In this document: piece by piece, positions 63,801-64,000 of the stretch
Layout of the letters: every line of letters begins with the position of its first letter
How positions within the stretch are numbered: the stretch's first letter is position 1
Translations under genes and position numbers: made by a program
The notes under the pieces: generated by a model
What the model saw: only the letters and a program-made list of their open reading frames with translations
Databases searched by the model: none
Told to the model about the DNA's origin: nothing
Source of the DNA: Planctomycetota bacterium
GTDB taxonomy: Bacteria > Planctomycetota > Phycisphaerae > Phycisphaerales > SM1A02
NCBI GenBank assembly: GCA_022574595.1
Contig: JACZRS010000009.1
Coordinates: 1-64,000, forward strand
DNA length: 64,000 bases
Direction of reading: 5' to 3'

Positions 63801-64000
63801 CACCTTTTCATTATCAAACTCCAATAAGCCATTAATCCCATCAAGAGCATATGGGAATTTGTGATAAGCCCCTGATGCTTGAGTAATGGTTGCATTCCCC
63901 TTAGTTAATATTGGGCTAGCTTGAACATCACCATTGCTATCAAACGTAGATGGCTCGCGGGATATATCTATTTCCGTACTCATCCCCCAGCCTTTAAGCT
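60876..64000 (-). CDS. AsmA-like outer-envelope protein, 5' end beyond the window
   Basis: At least 1035 residues of a long beta-rich protein with AsmA-type repeats such as FRPRGTFEPLRDIIGGINDQ and LMAIKVTGTLSDPISTI near its C-terminus, which is the typical AsmA-like ending. Multiple similar units (GKWSDGRLETALIAEIMDL; DGLITLEGSYGITEP) suggest a long groove protein for lipid transport between membranes. The frame stays open to the window edge (LKGWG before the ATG at 63983), and that ATG is unlikely to be the true start because the protein begins mid-domain. The C-terminal tail has a basic cluster (KGPTRPKKDPKV). Confidence 0.75.
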   Translation of the reverse strand, partial: LKGWGMSTEIDISREPSTFDSNGDVQASPILTKGNATITQASGAYHKFPYALDGINGLLEFDNEKVTIVEMNGRGSDGAQVSISGTISPPGKDAAVTLNLTAINVPLDSRFRAALKGHERTTFDSMLHQPSYDALAEAGSLVDEHTIKRADRELIEAQFALDEIINSGSTKSTDESAEVLRKKISRLQELIAAGPFKLGGLVDLDLMIQRPLGEDKRSTVTGNVLVHSAGVLYSRFPYPISVNQSTIVIERDRVSMGDGLKITTAGFGEGLVTGEVMLGSGDRDKRTRPNLHISVQGDELNELLFAAIPEIELLDSPKELSINPGHKSNSVAGRILQALGITGQINYSGTVSANEQGIDEFDFTVQLVDGGAAPGDDLVEVLKESGMLWPPGFSLENVRGEFQVTSSAIRINNVTGTRGDGRITVDGIIGIGKKSNETDINARFENLAVEQYLVNLLPGEGDTKVAELWDRYQPHGTYDAQLRYVAIDGEKPQPHLVVQPKELGIVVNNEDIDLICEKGELGLVDGKVVFKDLAIRLKTSDRDDGLITLEGSYGITEPDQPLKLHGKWSDGRLETALIAEIMDLIGAKAPAKRYISYKPSGTFSADFNYQSPVGKEPASFLCAIKPQDVKFVLNETQLVVTLEEESKVTFLPDRVILENIAGSHDAGSFRIAGSFEIGGPVVADLELEYLGWINRPELFEFLPEAIRSTFKDLSIDATEQVHLKNGVLHIKETRFDDGVKSVWDTRFDGLVLMRGGKIKAGVELSGIDGVLDFHVVKQPNLPLQMNLDVALSQAIIMGREISDVKALVVISDDGKQVLVKDLRADLCGGLVTAQVAVDIKPGSNFEYFVEVAGVDLSLLAVSSDEDSALPTGSLPSGDLYGSISVAGDGNDKSTRRGRGAMRIVDARLASMPLGLMLIQILQFMPPVNESLDYADSKFFITGDRVVFERLSLECSTLQLLGEGEMDFDTFQLNLRFRPRGTFEPLRDIIGGINDQLMAIKVTGTLSDPISTIIALPGLSSKGPTRPKKDPKVANVMGHAN

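Overview
The window looks like a chromosomal segment of a planctomycete, probably of the class Phycisphaerae. The reasons are a DUF1580 excisionase-like protein, a secreted CHRD protein with a planctomycete-type PEP-CTERM tail, DUF1573, three small membrane proteins ending in a Cys-rich GLCI(K/Q)CGYDLR zinc ribbon, FecCD/MsbA-type transporters and very mixed gene order. This placement is inferred from gene content and was not tested by phylogeny.

Layout. 1-3.95 kb: a TetR-regulated unit (tetR, thioredoxin, ATP-grasp ligase, NTF2-like protein, short-chain dehydrogenase). A GGAATAAACGTTCC operator stands before the thioredoxin and the ligase, a related site lies at the tetR promoter, and decayed duplicates of tetR and SDR 3' ends are present. 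4-9.5 kb: a loose accessory region (CPBP protease, PIN-like protein, secreted protein, NAD(P)-binding protein, RDD protein) full of dispersed repeats, an 8-bp minisatellite and an orphan 16S rRNA fragment. 9.5-20.3 kb: a minus-strand mobile island beside a tRNA-Val. It holds a tyrosine integrase, a DUF1580 protein, a winged-helix replication-like gene with internal iterons, a P27-type small terminase and an M41-like protein that has lost a zinc-site histidine, followed by a DarT/NADAR-type toxin-antitoxin pair and a Gabija-like OLD nuclease/UvrD helicase pair. No capsid, portal, large terminase or tail gene is visible, so it resembles a phage satellite carrying defence cargo.

20.5-24.4 kb: a CHRD/PEP-CTERM protein, three zinc-ribbon membrane paralogues and a REPIN family with its own RAYT transposase. 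24.4-43 kb: guaB; a PilT-like ATPase next to a membrane-anchored GspE-like protein whose Walker motifs are degenerate; a CvpA-like protein; pepP-accB-accC; a BtuFCD-type importer; an MsbA-type exporter; a second, unrelated REPIN/RAYT unit; aroA; a GroES-like gene. 43-54.4 kb: tyrosine catabolism (hppD, hmgA, fahA, plus an unknown 316-residue protein just upstream of fahA), interrupted by two small membrane proteins, DUF1573 and DUF192 proteins and a paralogous pair of membrane-anchored proteins. No maleylacetoacetate isomerase of the GST type is visible. 54.4-64 kb: glnS and gltX overlapping in one operon, then pssA, an unknown lipoprotein-like gene, a LOG-family gene and an AsmA-like gene that runs off the right edge.

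The most interesting parts are the satellite-like island with two defence modules and in-gene iterons, the two separate REPIN/RAYT systems (one of which supplies stop codons to neighbouring genes), the pseudo-ATPase partner of PilT, and the 16S rRNA fragment embedded in a repeat cluster. All family calls come from reading motifs by eye; no database search was run.
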